Positions 43,575 to 55,022 of a DNA stretch of 64,000 bases are shown here, in pieces. Under the pieces are notes generated by a model. The model saw only the letters and a program-made list of their open reading frames with translations. It made no database searches and was not told where the DNA came from. The stretch is from NCBI GenBank assembly GCA_900554305.1, contig USGV01000003.1, positions 1 to 64,000 of the forward strand, in the 5' to 3' direction. This stretch comes from an uncultured Mycoplasmatota bacterium. Lineage in GTDB: Bacteria > Bacillota_I > Bacilli_A > RF39 > UBA660. Position 1 is the stretch's first letter, and every line of letters starts with the position of its first letter. Both the position numbers and the translations under genes were made by a program.

Positions 43575-44849
43575 TTACCTTCTACTATATCCTCTCTTAT
43601 AACTTCTGGTCAAAATACTTCCTTCCAATTGTTTATAAGTTTCTAGTGCTACACCTACAACGATTAATAATCCTGTACCACCAATAGATACGCTTGTAGG
43701 CAAGCTTGTTAATTTAGAAAATAGAATTGGTAATCCGGCAATTACTACTAGGAACGTTGCTCCTAAAATAGTAAGCCTTGATAAGATTTTACTTACATGT
43801 TTTTTTGTATCTTCTCCAGGTCTAATTCCAGGAATATACCCTCCATTTTCCTGTAGATTCTTAGCAAATTCTTCTGGCTTTACTTGAATAAAAGTATAGA
43901 AGTATGCGAAGAAAAATATGAATACTACATAGATTAAAAATCCTACTGGAGTTGTATATGTTAAATACTTTTGTACAACTAAAGTAAATGTTTCATTTTT
44001 AATTACTTGTGCCAAGATTCCAGGGATTGCTAGTAAACTTGATGCAAAGATTACTGGAATTACTCCGGCAGTATTTATTTTAATTGGCATAAAACTTTGA
44101 GCTGATTTTCCGTATGCGCTTGTTGATTTGTTGGCATACTGGATTGGTATTCTTCTTTCTGATTCTTGAACAAAAATCATTCCGATGACGATTGCAAAGT
44201 ACACAATTACGAATAATATAAATTTAATAACTCCTAATGTAATTACTTGTGCAGTTCCATCGAATGCAACTAGACCGGTAAAGGCATCAATAAACATTTG
44301 AGGAAGAGTTGCAATGATACCAGCCATGATAATTAAGCTTGTACCATTTCCTATTCCTTTTTGTGTTATTTGATCTCCTAACCATAATAGGAATGCAGTA
44401 CCTGCTGTTAAAACTGTTGCAATGTATAAATATTCTAATACATCTCCTGTTCTACCAATGAAGGCAAATGCAAATGCATAACCTTCAATAAAAGCAAATG
44501 CGATACCTAAATATCTAGTGATTTGATTTAACTTTTGTCTTCCCGTTGCTCCCTGCTTTCTTAATTCTGCAAAATACGGAATGATATCCATTTGTAATAG
44601 TTGCATGATGATTGATGCCGTAATATATGGCATAACACCTAATGCAAAGATTGAGAAGTTTTGTAATGCGCCACCGCCTAAGGTGTTAATTAATTCTAGA
44701 AATCCTAGATTACTAGTTAAATCTTGTGTTCCTGGAACTCGAATTGAAATACCCAATATGAAGATCATTAGTGCCCCAAGAGTAAAGTAAATACGATGAC
44801 GTAAATCCTTATTCGTTGAGGTAAATAATTGCTTCATAGTTTTGAACAT
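43575..44849 (-). CDS. secY: Preprotein translocase channel SecY
   Basis: 424 residues, ten transmembrane helices, with RIYFTLGALMIFILGISIRVPG, the PYITASIIMQLLQ helix and the cytoplasmic loop NLQENGGYIPGIRPGEDT. It forms the membrane pore for exported proteins. SecE and SecG are outside this window. Confidence 0.97.
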   Translation of the reverse strand: MFKTMKQLFTSTNKDLRHRIYFTLGALMIFILGISIRVPGTQDLTSNLGFLELINTLGGGALQNFSIFALGVMPYITASIIMQLLQMDIIPYFAELRKQGATGRQKLNQITRYLGIAFAFIEGYAFAFAFIGRTGDVLEYLYIATVLTAGTAFLLWLGDQITQKGIGNGTSLIIMAGIIATLPQMFIDAFTGLVAFDGTAQVITLGVIKFILFVIVYFAIVIGMIFVQESERRIPIQYANKSTSAYGKSAQSFMPIKINTAGVIPVIFASSLLAIPGILAQVIKNETFTLVVQKYLTYTTPVGFLIYVVFIFFFAYFYTFIQVKPEEFAKNLQENGGYIPGIRPGEDTKKHVSKILSRLTILGATFLVVIAGLPILFSKLTSLPTSVSIGGTGLLIVVGVALETYKQLEGSILTRSYKRGYSRR

Positions 44850-44850
44850 A

Positions 44851-45294
44851 CTAGATCACCTCAGCTTTACTTCCTGATTCTTTGATCTTTTCTAATGCGC
44901 TTGTTGAAAATTTATTAGCTTGAATAGTTAATTTATGTTCTAACTTTCCATTTCCTAAAATTTTAAGTCCATCTAATTCTTTTTTAATAATTCCTTTTTC
45001 CATTAATAATGCAGGTGTTACTACTGTACCATCTTCAAATACATTTAAATCTCCTAAGTTCACTGTAGCATAGCTAACTTTAAAGCGTGCATTTGTGAAA
45101 CCTCTCTTTGGAAGTCTTCTATATAATGGTAATTGTCCACCTTCAAATACTGGATTGATACTACCACCACTACGTGCTTTTTGTCCTTTTTGTCCGCGTC
45201 CACATGTTTTACCAAGACCACTACCTGGACCGCGTCCTACACGTTTTCTTGCATGAGTAGCACCGATATTTTTTTCTAATTCATGTAATTTCAT
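44851..45294 (-). CDS. rplO: Ribosomal protein L15
   Basis: 147 residues; [27 protein letters not shown] and [12 protein letters not shown] are diagnostic. The stop of rpsE and this start share one base, and no rpmD lies between. Confidence 0.97.
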   Translation of the reverse strand: MKLHELEKNIGATHARKRVGRGPGSGLGKTCGRGQKGQKARSGGSINPVFEGGQLPLYRRLPKRGFTNARFKVSYATVNLGDLNVFEDGTVVTPALLMEKGIIKKELDGLKILGNGKLEHKLTIQANKFSTSALEKIKESGSKAEVI

Positions 45295-45803
45295 TATCCT
45301 AATATCTCCTCTACTGTTTTACCGCGAAGTGCTGCTACTTGTTCAACAGTTTTCATTGCTTTTAATGCATTTAATGCAGCAGTTGCAGTATTAATTTTAG
45401 TTCTTGCTCCTAGTGATTTAGAGACAACATCACGAATTCCTGCTAATTCTAAGATAGCACGAACAGATCCACCAGCAATGATACCAGTACCAGCTGGAGC
45501 AGGTTTAATGATAACTCTTGCAGCACCACTTGTTCCTACCATTTCATGAGCTACTGTTCTTCCGTCAATTAGAGGTATTGTGATCATTTTCTTGTTTGCA
45601 TCTTGAATTGCTTTCTTGATTGCATCAGGTACTTCATTAGCTTTACCAATACCTAATCCAACTTTACCTTTACGGTCACCTACGACAACAGTTGCTGAAT
45701 ATCTTCTACGACGTCCACCTTTAGTAACTTTTACTACGCTTTTAACGTCGATTACTAATTCTTCATACAACTTCTCTCTAGGTTCTTGAGACTTTCTTTG
45801 CAT
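45294..45803 (-). CDS. rpsE: Ribosomal protein S5
   Basis: 169 residues; [21 protein letters not shown] with [14 protein letters not shown], and [20 protein letters not shown]. It acts in decoding accuracy. Confidence 0.97.
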   Translation of the reverse strand: MQRKSQEPREKLYEELVIDVKSVVKVTKGGRRRRYSATVVVGDRKGKVGLGIGKANEVPDAIKKAIQDANKKMITIPLIDGRTVAHEMVGTSGAARVIIKPAPAGTGIIAGGSVRAILELAGIRDVVSKSLGARTKINTATAALNALKAMKTVEQVAALRGKTVEEILG

Positions 45804-45815
45804 AATACCCTCCTA

Positions 45816-46178
45816 TTAGAATTCTAATCCATTTTCACGTGCAGCTTCTGCTAAAGCTTTTACACGTCCATGATAAAGGTATCCTCCTCTATCAAATACC
45901 ACTTTTGTAATTTTTGCTTTTGTTGCTTTCTTAGCGATTGCTTCACCAACAACTTTAGCTGCTTCTACATTACTTCCGTTTTTAATTTTTAAATCTTTGT
46001 CTAATGAGGAAGCAGATACAAGAGTAGTTCTAGTTTCATCATCGATAATTTGTGCATAGATTCCAGTGTTAGAACGGAATACGCATAATCTTGGTACTTC
46101 GCTTGTTCCAAAAATGTTCTTACGAACTCTTTCATGACGAACAATACGCATACTATTACGAGATTCTTTCTTTATCAT
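45816..46178 (-). CDS. rplR: Ribosomal protein L18
   Basis: 120 residues; [19 protein letters not shown] and [23 protein letters not shown] bind 5S rRNA. A second possible start (MRIVRHERV) lies ten codons in. Confidence 0.96.
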   Translation of the reverse strand: MIKKESRNSMRIVRHERVRKNIFGTSEVPRLCVFRSNTGIYAQIIDDETRTTLVSASSLDKDLKIKNGSNVEAAKVVGEAIAKKATKAKITKVVFDRGGYLYHGRVKALAEAARENGLEF

Positions 46179-46203
46179 ACTTTGTTTTCTCCTTTCCTAC
46201 TTA

Positions 46204-46734
46204 TTAAGCAGCTTTCTTTCCTTCTTTACGACGAACATGTTCGTCTTTATAACGAATACCTTTACCCTTATATGGTTCAGGTTGTCTTACTTTTCTTACG
46301 TTAGCAGCGAATTCTCCAACTAATACTTTATCAATACCTTTGATAGTGATTTCAGTATTTCCGTTAGCTTCTACTGTTAAACCTTCTGGAATTTCCATCT
46401 CTACTGGATGAGAATAACCAGCGCTGATTACTAATTTTTTACCTTGAACATTGAAACGATATCCGACACCAATAATCTCTAATCCTTTTTCAAAACCTTT
46501 GGTAACACCTTCAATCATGTTGTGAATTAAAGCGTTCATTGTACCGTGCATAGCTTTTGCATTTTCGTTTTTACGTTCTAAAGTAATTTTATTATCTTCT
46601 TGCTTCATAGTAATATCTTTTAACATTACTTGAGATAAAGTTCCTTTTGGTCCAGTTACTGTTACTGTATTATTTTCTTCAGTTACTGTAACTCCTTCTG
46701 GAACGATAATTGTACGATTTCCTATACGGCTCAT
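46204..46734 (-). CDS. rplF: Ribosomal protein L6
   Basis: 176 residues; [17 protein letters not shown] and the C-terminal [27 protein letters not shown] are diagnostic. Confidence 0.97.
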   Translation of the reverse strand: MSRIGNRTIIVPEGVTVTEENNTVTVTGPKGTLSQVMLKDITMKQEDNKITLERKNENAKAMHGTMNALIHNMIEGVTKGFEKGLEIIGVGYRFNVQGKKLVISAGYSHPVEMEIPEGLTVEANGNTEITIKGIDKVLVGEFAANVRKVRQPEPYKGKGIRYKDEHVRRKEGKKAA

Positions 46735-46761
46735 CTTGACACCTCCTTATATTTTTCTTTA

Positions 46762-47160
46762 TTACCAAATATAAGCTAGAACTTCCCCACCTATATTTTC
46801 TTTACGTGCTTCTTTATCTGTCATAATTCCTTTAGATGTAGAAAGGATAGCGATTCCTAATCCATTTAATACTCTTGGAATTTCGTTGCTGTTAACATAT
46901 ACACGAAGACCTGGTTTAGAAATTCTTTTTAGCCCAGTGATAACTCTTTCTTTTTTGTTATATTTTAAAGTTAATAGAATTTTTCCTTGAGCGTCTTCTT
47001 TTACAACTTTGTAATCTTTGATAAATCCTTCATCTTTTAAAATTCTTGCGATTTCTTCTTTCATTTTTGATGCAGGTACTTCTACTTCTTCATAACGCAT
47101 TTGGTTAGCATTACGAATACGAGTTAACATATCTGCAATTGTATCTGTTACTACTGCCAT
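46762..47160 (-). CDS. rpsH: Ribosomal protein S8
   Basis: 132 residues; [29 protein letters not shown] and the end [33 protein letters not shown]. It binds helix 21 of 16S rRNA. Confidence 0.97.
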   Translation of the reverse strand: MAVVTDTIADMLTRIRNANQMRYEEVEVPASKMKEEIARILKDEGFIKDYKVVKEDAQGKILLTLKYNKKERVITGLKRISKPGLRVYVNSNEIPRVLNGLGIAILSTSKGIMTDKEARKENIGGEVLAYIW

Positions 47161-47179
47161 TTAAATTCCTCCTTTCCAA

Positions 47180-47365
47180 TTACCAACTTGATTTCTTAAG
47201 TCCTGGTATTTGTCCTTTATAAGCTAATTCACGGAAGCAAATACGGCAGATTCCGAATTTACTCATAACTGCGTGAGGTCTACCACAACGAGCACATCTA
47301 GTATATTCACGTACTTTAAACTTTTGTGGTCTATTAGCTTTTACTATCATACTTTTCTTTGCCAT
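47180..47365 (-). CDS. rpsZ: Ribosomal protein S14, zinc type
   Basis: 61 residues with the CARC...CRIC zinc knuckle. This short zinc form (type Z) is standard in low-GC Gram-positives. Confidence 0.95.
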   Translation of the reverse strand: MAKKSMIVKANRPQKFKVREYTRCARCGRPHAVMSKFGICRICFRELAYKGQIPGLKKSSW

Positions 47366-47382
47366 AATATTCCTCCCATTTT

Positions 47383-47922
47383 TTACTTTCTAAAAGGAAT
47401 TCCAAGTCCATTTAATAAATCGAATGATTCTTCATTAGTTTTTGCTGTTGTTACAAATACGATATCCATTCCACGTACTTTTACAACTTCATCATAATCA
47501 ATTTCTGAAAAGATTAATTGTTCTTTAATTCCCATAGTATAGTTTCCTCTACCGTCGAAAGATTTTGGACTAACTCCACGGAAATCTCTAACACTTGGTA
47601 GAGCGATTGCAATTAGTTTATCCATAAAGTTATACATGTTTTCTCCACGTAATGTAACTTTACATCCAATTGCATGTCCTTCTCTTACTTTGAATCCAGC
47701 GATTGATTTTTTAGCACGTGTTACTACTGGTTTTTGTCCAGAGATTTTTGCTAAATCTGCAACTGCTGCATCAATTAGTTTTGAGTTAGATGTAGCATCA
47801 CCTACACCGATATTAATAACAATCTTTTCTAACTTTGGAACTTCCATAATTGATTTATAATTATATTTTTCTTTTAAACTTGGAACAACTTCATTTAAGT
47901 ATTTCTCTTTTAGGCGGTTCAT
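47383..47922 (-). CDS. rplE: Ribosomal protein L5
   Basis: 179 residues; [45 protein letters not shown] and [27 protein letters not shown]. It binds 5S rRNA. Confidence 0.97.
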   Translation of the reverse strand: MNRLKEKYLNEVVPSLKEKYNYKSIMEVPKLEKIVINIGVGDATSNSKLIDAAVADLAKISGQKPVVTRAKKSIAGFKVREGHAIGCKVTLRGENMYNFMDKLIAIALPSVRDFRGVSPKSFDGRGNYTMGIKEQLIFSEIDYDEVVKVRGMDIVFVTTAKTNEESFDLLNGLGIPFRK

Positions 47923-47939
47923 AGTTACCCTCCTTCCAA

Positions 47940-48251
47940 TTAATCAAGCTTCTCGTTTGATTTTTTTGTGATTCTAATTTTTTTACCTGTTTTTGTATCA
48001 GTTGTATGTCCGATTCTAGTTCCTTTTTTTGTCTTAGGATCAACAATCATAACATTTGATGCATGAATTGGTTTTTCAACTTCAATAATTCCACCAGATT
48101 CATTAGCTGTAGGTTTTTGATGTTTCTTAACTACGTTAACTCCTTCAACTACAACTTTGTTTTCGCTTCTTAATGTTTTAATAATTTTTCCTTCTTTACC
48201 TTTATCAGAACCAGCGATAACTACAACTTTATCTCCTACTTTAAAGTTCAT
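47940..48251 (-). CDS. rplX: Ribosomal protein L24
   Basis: 103 residues with the KOW motif [20 protein letters not shown]. It is an assembly initiator of the large subunit. Confidence 0.96.
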   Translation of the reverse strand: MNFKVGDKVVVIAGSDKGKEGKIIKTLRSENKVVVEGVNVVKKHQKPTANESGGIIEVEKPIHASNVMIVDPKTKKGTRIGHTTDTKTGKKIRITKKSNEKLD

Positions 48252-48266
48252 AATTTATCCTCCTCA

Positions 48267-48635
48267 TTATAGTACTTCTTTTGCTAAAGAAACAATTTTC
48301 ATGTAATCTTTATCACGAAGTTCTCTTGCGACTGGTCCAAAAATACGAGTACCTACTGGACTCTTGTCATCACGAATGATAACACAAGCATTGTCATCGA
48401 ACTTAATATATGATCCATCTTCACGACGAACGCCTTGACGACTACGAACGATAACTGCTTTTACAACTTTTCCTTTTGGTAATGGTGAGTTAGGAATTGC
48501 ATTTTTTACTGTTCCAACTACTACATCACCAATGTTACCTGTTTTTACTTTGCTTCCACCTAGAACACGAATTACTAATAATTCACGTGCACCAGTATTG
48601 TCAGCAACTTTTAAACGACTTTCTTGTTGTAACAT
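48267..48635 (-). CDS. rplN: Ribosomal protein L14
   Basis: 122 residues; [27 protein letters not shown] is unmistakable. Confidence 0.97.
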   Translation of the reverse strand: MLQQESRLKVADNTGARELLVIRVLGGSKVKTGNIGDVVVGTVKNAIPNSPLPKGKVVKAVIVRSRQGVRREDGSYIKFDDNACVIIRDDKSPVGTRIFGPVARELRDKDYMKIVSLAKEVL

Positions 48636-48669
48636 AGATTATTCCTCCTTCTTTCCAATCATCTAAGCG

Positions 48670-48930
48670 TTAAATAATAACTGCTTCTTTTACTACTTCT
48701 TTTAAATAGAAATGCTTTGTTTTTGACATTGGTCTAGTTTCAGCTATACGAACTGTGTCTCCAACTTTAGCAATATTTTTTTCATCATGTACACTATATT
48801 TCTTAGAGCTTTTAACTCTTTTGTGATATAACGGATGGTTTTTATAAGTTTCAACTAAAACGCTTATTGTCTTATCATTAGTTGCGCTAACTACTTTTCC
48901 AACTAATTCTCTTTTAATTTTCTTTTCCAT
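48670..48930 (-). CDS. rpsQ: Ribosomal protein S17
   Basis: 86 residues; [36 protein letters not shown] and [20 protein letters not shown]. Confidence 0.96.
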   Translation of the reverse strand: MEKKIKRELVGKVVSATNDKTISVLVETYKNHPLYHKRVKSSKKYSVHDEKNIAKVGDTVRIAETRPMSKTKHFYLKEVVKEAVII

Positions 48931-48941
48931 TATATAACCTC

Positions 48942-49136
48942 CTATTCGTTACTTTCACGTTCTTTTAGAACAGTTTTCATTCTTGCAACGGTGTGTCTTA
49001 AATCTCTAATTCTAGAAGGTTTTTCAAGGTTTCCTGTAGCTTGTTGGAAACGTAAGTTAAATAATTCTTGTTTTGCTTCAAATAGTTTTGTATTGATTTC
49101 TTCAGTTGTTAATTCTCTAATCTCTTTAACCTTCAT
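48942..49136 (-). CDS. rpmC: Ribosomal protein L29
   Basis: 64 residues from the ATG at 49136 (MKVKEIREL), which matches the family start and overlaps rplP by 11 bases. The longer frame adds five unlikely residues. [28 protein letters not shown] is typical. Confidence 0.95.
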   Translation of the reverse strand: MKVKEIRELTTEEINTKLFEAKQELFNLRFQQATGNLEKPSRIRDLRHTVARMKTVLKERESNE

Positions 49137-49557
49137 TATTTTCACCACCATTTTCTTTCATTACAAATTTTGTTGCTATTGGTAGTTTGTGAGATGCTAA
49201 ACGTAATGCTTCACGAGCAACTTCTTCACTAACTCCAGCGATTTCAAAAAGAATTTTTCCTTCTTTTACAACAGCAACCCATCCTTCAACGTTACCTTTA
49301 CCTTTTCCTTGTCTTGTACCAATTGGCTTTCTAGTAAGTGGCATATGTGGGAAAACATTGATCCAAACTTTACCACCACGTTTCATGTAACGAGTCATAG
49401 CAATACGAGCAGCTTCGATTTGGTTAGCTGTAATCCAAGCTCCTTCTTTTGCTTGAAGACCATATTCTCCGAAACTTAATGTTCTATTTCCACGTGATCT
49501 TCCTTCGTAAGGTAATCTATGAACACGACGATATTTAGTTCTTGACGGTATTAACAT
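49126..49557 (-). CDS. rplP: Ribosomal protein L16
   Basis: 143 residues; [48 protein letters not shown] and MGKGKG-type [15 protein letters not shown]. The overlapping end suggests coupling with rpmC. Confidence 0.97.
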   Translation of the reverse strand: MLIPSRTKYRRVHRLPYEGRSRGNRTLSFGEYGLQAKEGAWITANQIEAARIAMTRYMKRGGKVWINVFPHMPLTRKPIGTRQGKGKGNVEGWVAVVKEGKILFEIAGVSEEVAREALRLASHKLPIATKFVMKENGGENNEG

Positions 49558-49558
49558 A

Positions 49559-50209
49559 TTAATTACCTCCCTTAGATTTCTTGTTTAGGATTTCTCCTTT
49601 ATAGATCCAAACCTTTACACCAATTTTACCAAATGTTGTATCAGCTTCTGCTGTTGCATAATCAACATCTGCTCTTAATGTATGTAGAGGAATAGTTCCT
49701 TCTGTGTATCCTTCGCTACGTGCCATATCAGCACCACCTAAACGTCCAGATACTGATGTTTTAATTCCTTTAGCTCCTGCTTTCATAGCGTTTCTAATTG
49801 CACGTTTTTGAGCCATACGGAATGATGCTCTGTTACTAATTTGATTTGCAATTGAATCAGCAACTAATTGAGCGTTCATGTCTGCTTTTTTAATATCAAC
49901 GATTGAGATTTGAACATTTTCATCAGCAATCTTTGATAGTTGTTTCTTTAATTTCTCGATTTCTTCACCACCGCGTCCAATCATGACACCTGGTTTAGAA
50001 GTATGGATTACAACTTCACATCTTTTAGCAGTTCTTTCGATTTCAACTTTAGCAATACCAGCATTTTTTAAGTTCTTTTCTAAGTATTTACGGATTTCAA
50101 TATCTTTAACTAATACTTTAGAGAAGTCTTTTTTATTTGCATACCATTTTGCTTCCCAGTCTTTGTTGATGCCAAGTCTAAGTCCATTAGGATTAACTTT
50201 TTGTCCCAT
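49559..50209 (-). CDS. rpsC: Ribosomal protein S3
   Basis: 216 residues; [26 protein letters not shown], a KH domain with [16 protein letters not shown], and the C-terminal [30 protein letters not shown]. Confidence 0.97.
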   Translation of the reverse strand: MGQKVNPNGLRLGINKDWEAKWYANKKDFSKVLVKDIEIRKYLEKNLKNAGIAKVEIERTAKRCEVVIHTSKPGVMIGRGGEEIEKLKKQLSKIADENVQISIVDIKKADMNAQLVADSIANQISNRASFRMAQKRAIRNAMKAGAKGIKTSVSGRLGGADMARSEGYTEGTIPLHTLRADVDYATAEADTTFGKIGVKVWIYKGEILNKKSKGGN

Positions 50210-50224
50210 GTTTTAACCTCCTTA

Positions 50225-50560
50225 TTAGTTTTTTGTAGCCACTACGATAATAATGTGACTAGTTCTATGATCTCTATGTCCTATGTGAGAACGTGAATCA
50301 AAAAAGTGACGTTTCATAACAGGACCAGCATCTACTCTTGCTTCTTTTACATAAAGTGTAGCAGCATCTGCATTGTTATTATTAACTGCGTTTGCAATAG
50401 CAGAATCTAGAACTTTTTTGATAAGTCTTGCTGACTTATTGGTTGTGTTTATTAAAATGTTAGCTGCTTCTTGTACACTTTTACCACGAATCATGTCAAT
50501 TGTTAGACGAGCTCTGATTGGTGATACTCTAAGTCCTTTAGCAATTGCTCTTGCTTCCAT
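50225..50560 (-). CDS. rplV: Ribosomal protein L22
   Basis: 111 residues; AKGLRVSPIRARLTIDMIRGKSVQEAANIL and the tunnel loop VDAGPVMKRHFFDSRSHIGHRDHRTSHI. The loop region is where macrolide resistance arises in other species. Confidence 0.96.
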   Translation of the reverse strand: MEARAIAKGLRVSPIRARLTIDMIRGKSVQEAANILINTTNKSARLIKKVLDSAIANAVNNNNADAATLYVKEARVDAGPVMKRHFFDSRSHIGHRDHRTSHIIIVVATKN

Positions 50561-50586
50561 TTCTTTCCCTCCTAGTCATTTTTTAA

Positions 50587-50853
50587 TTATTTCTTGTCTG
50601 AACCATGTCCACCGAATTTACGAGTTAATGCAAATTCACCTAATTTATGTCCTACCATGTCTTCAGTAACATATACTGGTATGAATTCTTTACCATTGTG
50701 AACGGCAAATGTATGTCCTATAAAATCAGGATAGATTGTGGAACGGCGTGACCATGTTTTAATGACTTCTTTTTTTCCAGACTTATTTAATTCTTGAACC
50801 TTTTTTAATAATCTATCGAATACATAAGGTCCCTTTTTTAAACTTCTTGCCAT
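50587..50853 (-). CDS. rpsS: Ribosomal protein S19
   Basis: 88 residues; [58 protein letters not shown]. Confidence 0.97.
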   Translation of the reverse strand: MARSLKKGPYVFDRLLKKVQELNKSGKKEVIKTWSRRSTIYPDFIGHTFAVHNGKEFIPVYVTEDMVGHKLGEFALTRKFGGHGSDKK

Positions 50854-50870
50854 TATTTAATCATCCTTTC

Positions 50871-51701
50871 CTATTTACTATTACGACGACGTACGATGAA
50901 TTTGTCTGATTGTTTTTTCTTACGTGTCTTTAATCCAAGTGCAGGTTTACCCCATGGAGTCATTGGTGCTTTACGTCCTACTGGAGCACGTCCTTCACCA
51001 CCACCATGTGGATGGTCGTTAGGGTTCATAACAGAACCACGAACTGTTGGTCTAATACCTATATGACGTTTACGTCCTGCTTTACCTATTCTAACTAGTG
51101 AAGCATCTTCATTTCCAACTTCACCAATTGTTGCCATACATGTTCCTAAAACTTTTCTTTGTTCACCACTTGATAAACGAATCATTACATATTTTCCTTC
51201 ACGGCCTAGGATTTGTGCAGAAGTACCAGCACTACGTGCTAATTCTCCACCTTTTCCTGGACGTAATTCAATATTATGAATCATTGTACCTACTGGGATA
51301 CTCATGATTGGTAATGCGTTACCAACTTTGATATCAGCGTTTGCTCCAGCTTCGATTGTCATTCCAACTTCTAGTCCTTTTGGAGCGATAATATATCTTT
51401 TTTCTCCATCTGCATAATTGATTAATGCGATGTTTGCTGTTCTATTTGGATCATATTCGATACTTGCTACTGTACCAGGTACCTCTAATTTATTTCTCTT
51501 GAAATCAATGATACGATATTTTCTTTTTACTCCGCCGCCTTGATGACGAACAGTTATCTTACCTTGATTGTTACGTCCACTATTTTTCTTAATAGTAGTT
51601 AATAGAGATTTTTCTGGAGTACTTTTTGTAATTTCTTCATTTACTAAAGTACTCATCTTTCTACGACCTGGTGTAGTAGGTTTATATGTTTTAATTGCCA
51701 T
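50871..51701 (-). CDS. rplB: Ribosomal protein L2
   Basis: 276 residues; [16 protein letters not shown] and the peptidyl-transferase-proximal [32 protein letters not shown]. Confidence 0.98.
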   Translation of the reverse strand: MAIKTYKPTTPGRRKMSTLVNEEITKSTPEKSLLTTIKKNSGRNNQGKITVRHQGGGVKRKYRIIDFKRNKLEVPGTVASIEYDPNRTANIALINYADGEKRYIIAPKGLEVGMTIEAGANADIKVGNALPIMSIPVGTMIHNIELRPGKGGELARSAGTSAQILGREGKYVMIRLSSGEQRKVLGTCMATIGEVGNEDASLVRIGKAGRKRHIGIRPTVRGSVMNPNDHPHGGGEGRAPVGRKAPMTPWGKPALGLKTRKKKQSDKFIVRRRNSK

Positions 51702-51717
51702 AATTTATTTCCTCCTT

Positions 51718-52002
51718 CTAACCAAGATCAATTGTTTGTCCTTCAGCTAAAGTAACAATTGCTTTCTTTGTACGATTCGTTAATCCTGTATAACGACCAA
51801 CTCTTCTCTTTTTAGGTTTTACATTAATTGTTCTAATTGATGTAACCTTAACATTAAAGATTTTTTCAATTGCATTTTTGATTTCAATTTTGTTAGCTCT
51901 TGGATCAACTTTGAATGTATATTTTCCATTTTCTTTATCAGCCATTGATTTTTCAGTAATAACTGGTGCCTTGATGATTTCTAAATACTTAGTGTCTTTC
52001 AT
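51718..52002 (-). CDS. rplW: Ribosomal protein L23
   Basis: 94 residues; [42 protein letters not shown]. It is a docking site at the tunnel exit. It shares one base with the rplD stop. Confidence 0.96.
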   Translation of the reverse strand: MKDTKYLEIIKAPVITEKSMADKENGKYTFKVDPRANKIEIKNAIEKIFNVKVTSIRTINVKPKKRRVGRYTGLTNRTKKAIVTLAEGQTIDLG

Positions 52003-52628
52003 TATTTAAGCACCTCCTCTACAGCATTTAATGCATCTTCTGTAAATACTACTACATTTGTACCTACAACATCTAATACATTGATTTCATCTGCTGAAAT
52101 TAATACTACGTTTTGTAAGTTTCTTGATGCTAAAATCATATTATCATCAAATTCTTTTACTACTAATAATACTTTTTTATCAGCAATTTTTAATGTTTCT
52201 AATAAAGCTTTCATATCTTTAGTCTTTGGTGTAGCTAAGTTTAAGTTTTCTAATACGATAACTCCATTTTCTTGTGCTTTATAAGCTAAAGCTGACTTAA
52301 TAGCAAGTCTTCTTTCTTTACGATTTTGTTTTTTGCTGTAATCTCTTGGTACTGGAGTTCCATATCTTCCTCCACCTACCCATTGTACAGATCTAATTGA
52401 ACCTTGACGAGCACGTCCAGTTCCTTTTTGTCTCCATGGCTTTCTTCCGCCACCACTTACTTCACTTCTGTTCTTAGTACTATGTGTTCCTTGTCTTAAT
52501 GATGCTCTTGATAAGATGATTGCATCATATAAAACATTTTTATTTGGTTCAATTCCAAATACATTTTCATTTAAGTTAATGTCCTTTACTTTTTCACCTT
52601 TTAGATTTAAAAGTTCTACTTTTTTCAT
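52002..52628 (-). CDS. rplD: Ribosomal protein L4
   Basis: 208 residues; [38 protein letters not shown] is the tunnel loop. In many bacteria L4 represses the S10 operon. Confidence 0.97.
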   Translation of the reverse strand: MKKVELLNLKGEKVKDINLNENVFGIEPNKNVLYDAIILSRASLRQGTHSTKNRSEVSGGGRKPWRQKGTGRARQGSIRSVQWVGGGRYGTPVPRDYSKKQNRKERRLAIKSALAYKAQENGVIVLENLNLATPKTKDMKALLETLKIADKKVLLVVKEFDDNMILASRNLQNVVLISADEINVLDVVGTNVVVFTEDALNAVEEVLK

Positions 52629-52698
52629 CTACGATTCCTCCTTTCATCACATTTCATTATTTTATTTATTTTCATTTTTATTTGTTCCTGTGATGATT

Positions 52699-53427
52699 TT
52701 ATTCTGCTGTTTCTTCTGCAGGTGTGTTTGCTTCTGCATTAGCTTCAACTTCAGCCTTTGGTGCTTCGTATGAAACTAAGTCAGCAGCTTCTTTTTTCAC
52801 ATTTGGTTTTTTAACCGCAGTACGAATCATAACTAATGATTTCTTTGGACCCGGAACATTACCTTTAACTAAGATTACATTGTTTTCAGTATCTACTGAA
52901 ATAATTTCAAGATTTTGAACAGTTCTTGCTACATTACCCATTTGTCCAGGCATTTTCTTACCTTTCAAAACGTGCATTGGTAACATAGTACCTAATGAAC
53001 CTACACCTCTATGGTATTGAGAACCATGACCCATAGGTCCACGGCTTTGGTTATGACGTTTAATAACACCTTGGAATCCTTTACCTTTACTGATTCCACT
53101 TACGTCAACCATTTCTCCTTCTTCGAAGATATCAACATTGATTACTTGTCCTAATGTATAATCTTCTACGTTTACTCCTCTAATTTCTCTTAAGAAGCGC
53201 TTAGGTTCAGTTCCAGCTTTCTTAGTATGACCGATTGCTGGTTTGTTTGATAATTTTTCTCTGATAGTTTCTGTTGCAATTTGAATTGCATCATATCCAT
53301 CGTTTGCTACTGTTTTAATTTGAGTTACAACGTTTGGTTCAACTTCAATTACAGTAACTGGAATTAACTTACCGTTCTTAGTGAACACTTGAGTCATTCC
53401 AACTTTTTTACCTAAGATTCCTTTCAT
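52699..53427 (-). CDS. rplC: Ribosomal protein L3 with acidic tail
   Basis: 242 residues; [15 protein letters not shown] and [33 protein letters not shown]. The usual length is about 209; the extra Ala/Glu-rich tail ([19 protein letters not shown]) is lineage-specific. Confidence 0.96.
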   Translation of the reverse strand: MKGILGKKVGMTQVFTKNGKLIPVTVIEVEPNVVTQIKTVANDGYDAIQIATETIREKLSNKPAIGHTKKAGTEPKRFLREIRGVNVEDYTLGQVINVDIFEEGEMVDVSGISKGKGFQGVIKRHNQSRGPMGHGSQYHRGVGSLGTMLPMHVLKGKKMPGQMGNVARTVQNLEIISVDTENNVILVKGNVPGPKKSLVMIRTAVKKPNVKKEAADLVSYEAPKAEVEANAEANTPAEETAE

Positions 53428-53442
53428 TATTGTTTCCTCCTA

Positions 53443-53754
53443 TTATTTTGTTTTGATTTCAATATCAACCCCGCTAGGTAAATCTAAATGAGCTAACGCA
53501 TCAATAGTTTCCTTGCTAGGATTTTTGATATCAATAAGTCTCTTATGTGTACGCATTTCGAATTGTTCACGAGAATCCTTATCTTTATGAACAGCTCTTA
53601 AAATTGTAAATTTTTCAATTTCAGTTGGTAGTGGTACTGGACCAGAAATTTCTCCACCTGATCTTTTGATTGTTTCAACAATTTTAGTTACTGCATTATC
53701 AAGAATTCTATGATCATATGATTTTAATCTAATACGAACTTTTGATGTTGACAT
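53443..53754 (-). CDS. rpsJ: Ribosomal protein S10 (NusE)
   Basis: 103 residues; [41 protein letters not shown] and [14 protein letters not shown]. First gene of the S10-spc-alpha run that extends to rplQ at 39592. Confidence 0.97.
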   Translation of the reverse strand: MSTSKVRIRLKSYDHRILDNAVTKIVETIKRSGGEISGPVPLPTEIEKFTILRAVHKDKDSREQFEMRTHKRLIDIKNPSKETIDALAHLDLPSGVDIEIKTK

Positions 53755-53907
53755 TAAAAATCCTCCCTTCGCCTATATCTAGTATAGACTTGCTCCGTGC
53801 AAATAACCCGCTAACCAAATTAACAACTTAACCTGGCGTATCGACAACCTCGCACATCTAAGCAGTCACACGTAATTAATTATAGCAAGTAATATCAACA
53901 AATGCAA
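53755..53907 (-). promoter_or_regulatory. S10 superoperon promoter and leader
   Basis: Minus-strand TTGCAT (53907-53902), a 17-base spacer, and the extended -10 TGCTATAAT (-10 hexamer 53884-53879). The following leader of about 115 bases contains no ORF and is more GC-rich than its surroundings, suggesting a folded RNA. Autoregulation by L4 is known for S10 operons elsewhere; I cannot show it here. Confidence 0.65.
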
Positions 53908-53948
53908 GTGTTTTTTTGTAGAAATTTTTTACTTTTTTTCATAGAAAA

Positions 53949-53981
53949 AGAGCAAAATACGTTTTTTTACATTTTTGCTCT
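53949..53981 (-). terminator. Intrinsic terminator upstream of the S10 operon
   Basis: AGAGCAAAA (53949-53957) / TTTTGCTCT (53973-53981), T-run on the minus strand; it overlaps the stop region of the gene at 53967. Confidence 0.75.
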
Positions 53982-54452
53982 CTTTTTATACTGTACAGGA
54001 GGTTCAAATTCGCACATTCCTCTCCAGTAATCAATATCATTCGTTCCTTCTTCCAATAATTTTTCACGTAACTTTTCTACATTGCCATTTCTATCATATA
54101 ATAGTGTTCCATATTTTACTTCTTGTTCCCAGGAATAATTACCTTGCAAAGTAAGTCTTTTTTCATCATCTTCTAGTGCCCATAAATTCGCACTTTCTGT
54201 ATGAATGTCCATTCCTATATCTTCATTTGTTATATTTTTCCATTCAATTCTTTTTGGCGTGTATGAATTATATAGAAATAATAAATTGATTCTTTCTGGT
54301 TGTGTTCCCCATGCTGTAGCAGTTGCAACAATACCTTCTATAGCTTCGACATAATAATCATTTTCTAATGCTCTGGTCATTTCATCTGACACCATATCAT
54401 TTAATATTTCCATCTTTGATGGTTCTACTTGTACTTTTCTTAAACTTTCCAT
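53967..54452 (-). CDS. Unknown protein, tandem paralogue 1
   Basis: 161 residues. It begins MESLRKVQVEPSKMEILNDMVSDEM and carries GIVATATAWGTQPERINLLFLYN, MDIHTES, GTLLYDRNG and a final CEFEPPVQY. The same landmarks occur in order in the neighbour at 54511, so this is a tandem duplication. The hydrophobic-strand/acidic pattern could be a small nucleotidyltransferase-like or immunity-type fold, but no motif is convincing. No signal peptide. Function unknown. Confidence 0.6.
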   Translation of the reverse strand: MESLRKVQVEPSKMEILNDMVSDEMTRALENDYYVEAIEGIVATATAWGTQPERINLLFLYNSYTPKRIEWKNITNEDIGMDIHTESANLWALEDDEKRLTLQGNYSWEQEVKYGTLLYDRNGNVEKLREKLLEEGTNDIDYWRGMCEFEPPVQYKKRAKM

Positions 54453-54481
54453 ATTCCAAACCTTCCCTTTATTTATTGTCT

Positions 54482-54510
54482 ATTCTATACGAAATTCAAA
54501 ATCCAGTCAA
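54482..54510 (-). promoter_or_regulatory. Promoter of tandem paralogue 1
   Basis: Minus-strand TTGACT (54510-54505), 17 bases, TAGAAT (54487-54482). Confidence 0.7.
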
Positions 54511-54999
54511 TTATTTTCTAATATATTTTACTGGCGGATTAAACAAACAAACTTCACTCGTCCAGTATGGTGCTATTTCATCTAATGATGAATCGTTTTG
54601 TAGGTCCACTTGTAGTTCTTTTGTTCTATTGTTTCTATCATATAAAATGATTCCATTTCTTGCATTAAATTCTCGAGGAGATTCTATTCTATCTTGAAAT
54701 CTTTCTTCTAACCTATAATACCATTCTGGTATGTTTTCTATTCTAATATCCATACCTGTAGAAAACCGAATCTGTTGTTGTTCTTCTGCAGAGAATTTTA
54801 CTGGTTCTATATTTGCATCATTCCAAATAAACGTTAGTTCTACTTCCGGTCTAAAATGATTACTTCCAACATATATAATTCCTTCCAAATATTCACTTTG
54901 GCTTTGATTTGCTAAAACTTCATTAATTTTATCACTTAATAAATTATTCATTACTGACATTTTTTCATTATCCACTTTTACTGTTTTTAATACTTCCAT
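54511..54999 (-). CDS. Unknown protein, tandem paralogue 2
   Basis: 162 residues starting at the ATG at 54999, chosen because MEVLKTVKVDNEKMSVMNN then aligns with the start of paralogue 1 and the upstream AGGGG is better spaced. Shared landmarks: EGIIYVGSNHFRPEVELTFIWND, GMDIRIE, GIILYDRNN and CLFNPPVKY. Function unknown. Each copy has its own promoter. Confidence 0.6.
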   Translation of the reverse strand: MEVLKTVKVDNEKMSVMNNLLSDKINEVLANQSQSEYLEGIIYVGSNHFRPEVELTFIWNDANIEPVKFSAEEQQQIRFSTGMDIRIENIPEWYYRLEERFQDRIESPREFNARNGIILYDRNNRTKELQVDLQNDSSLDEIAPYWTSEVCLFNPPVKYIRK

Positions 55000-55022
55000 A
55001 CTACTTTTCATCCCCTATTTTC

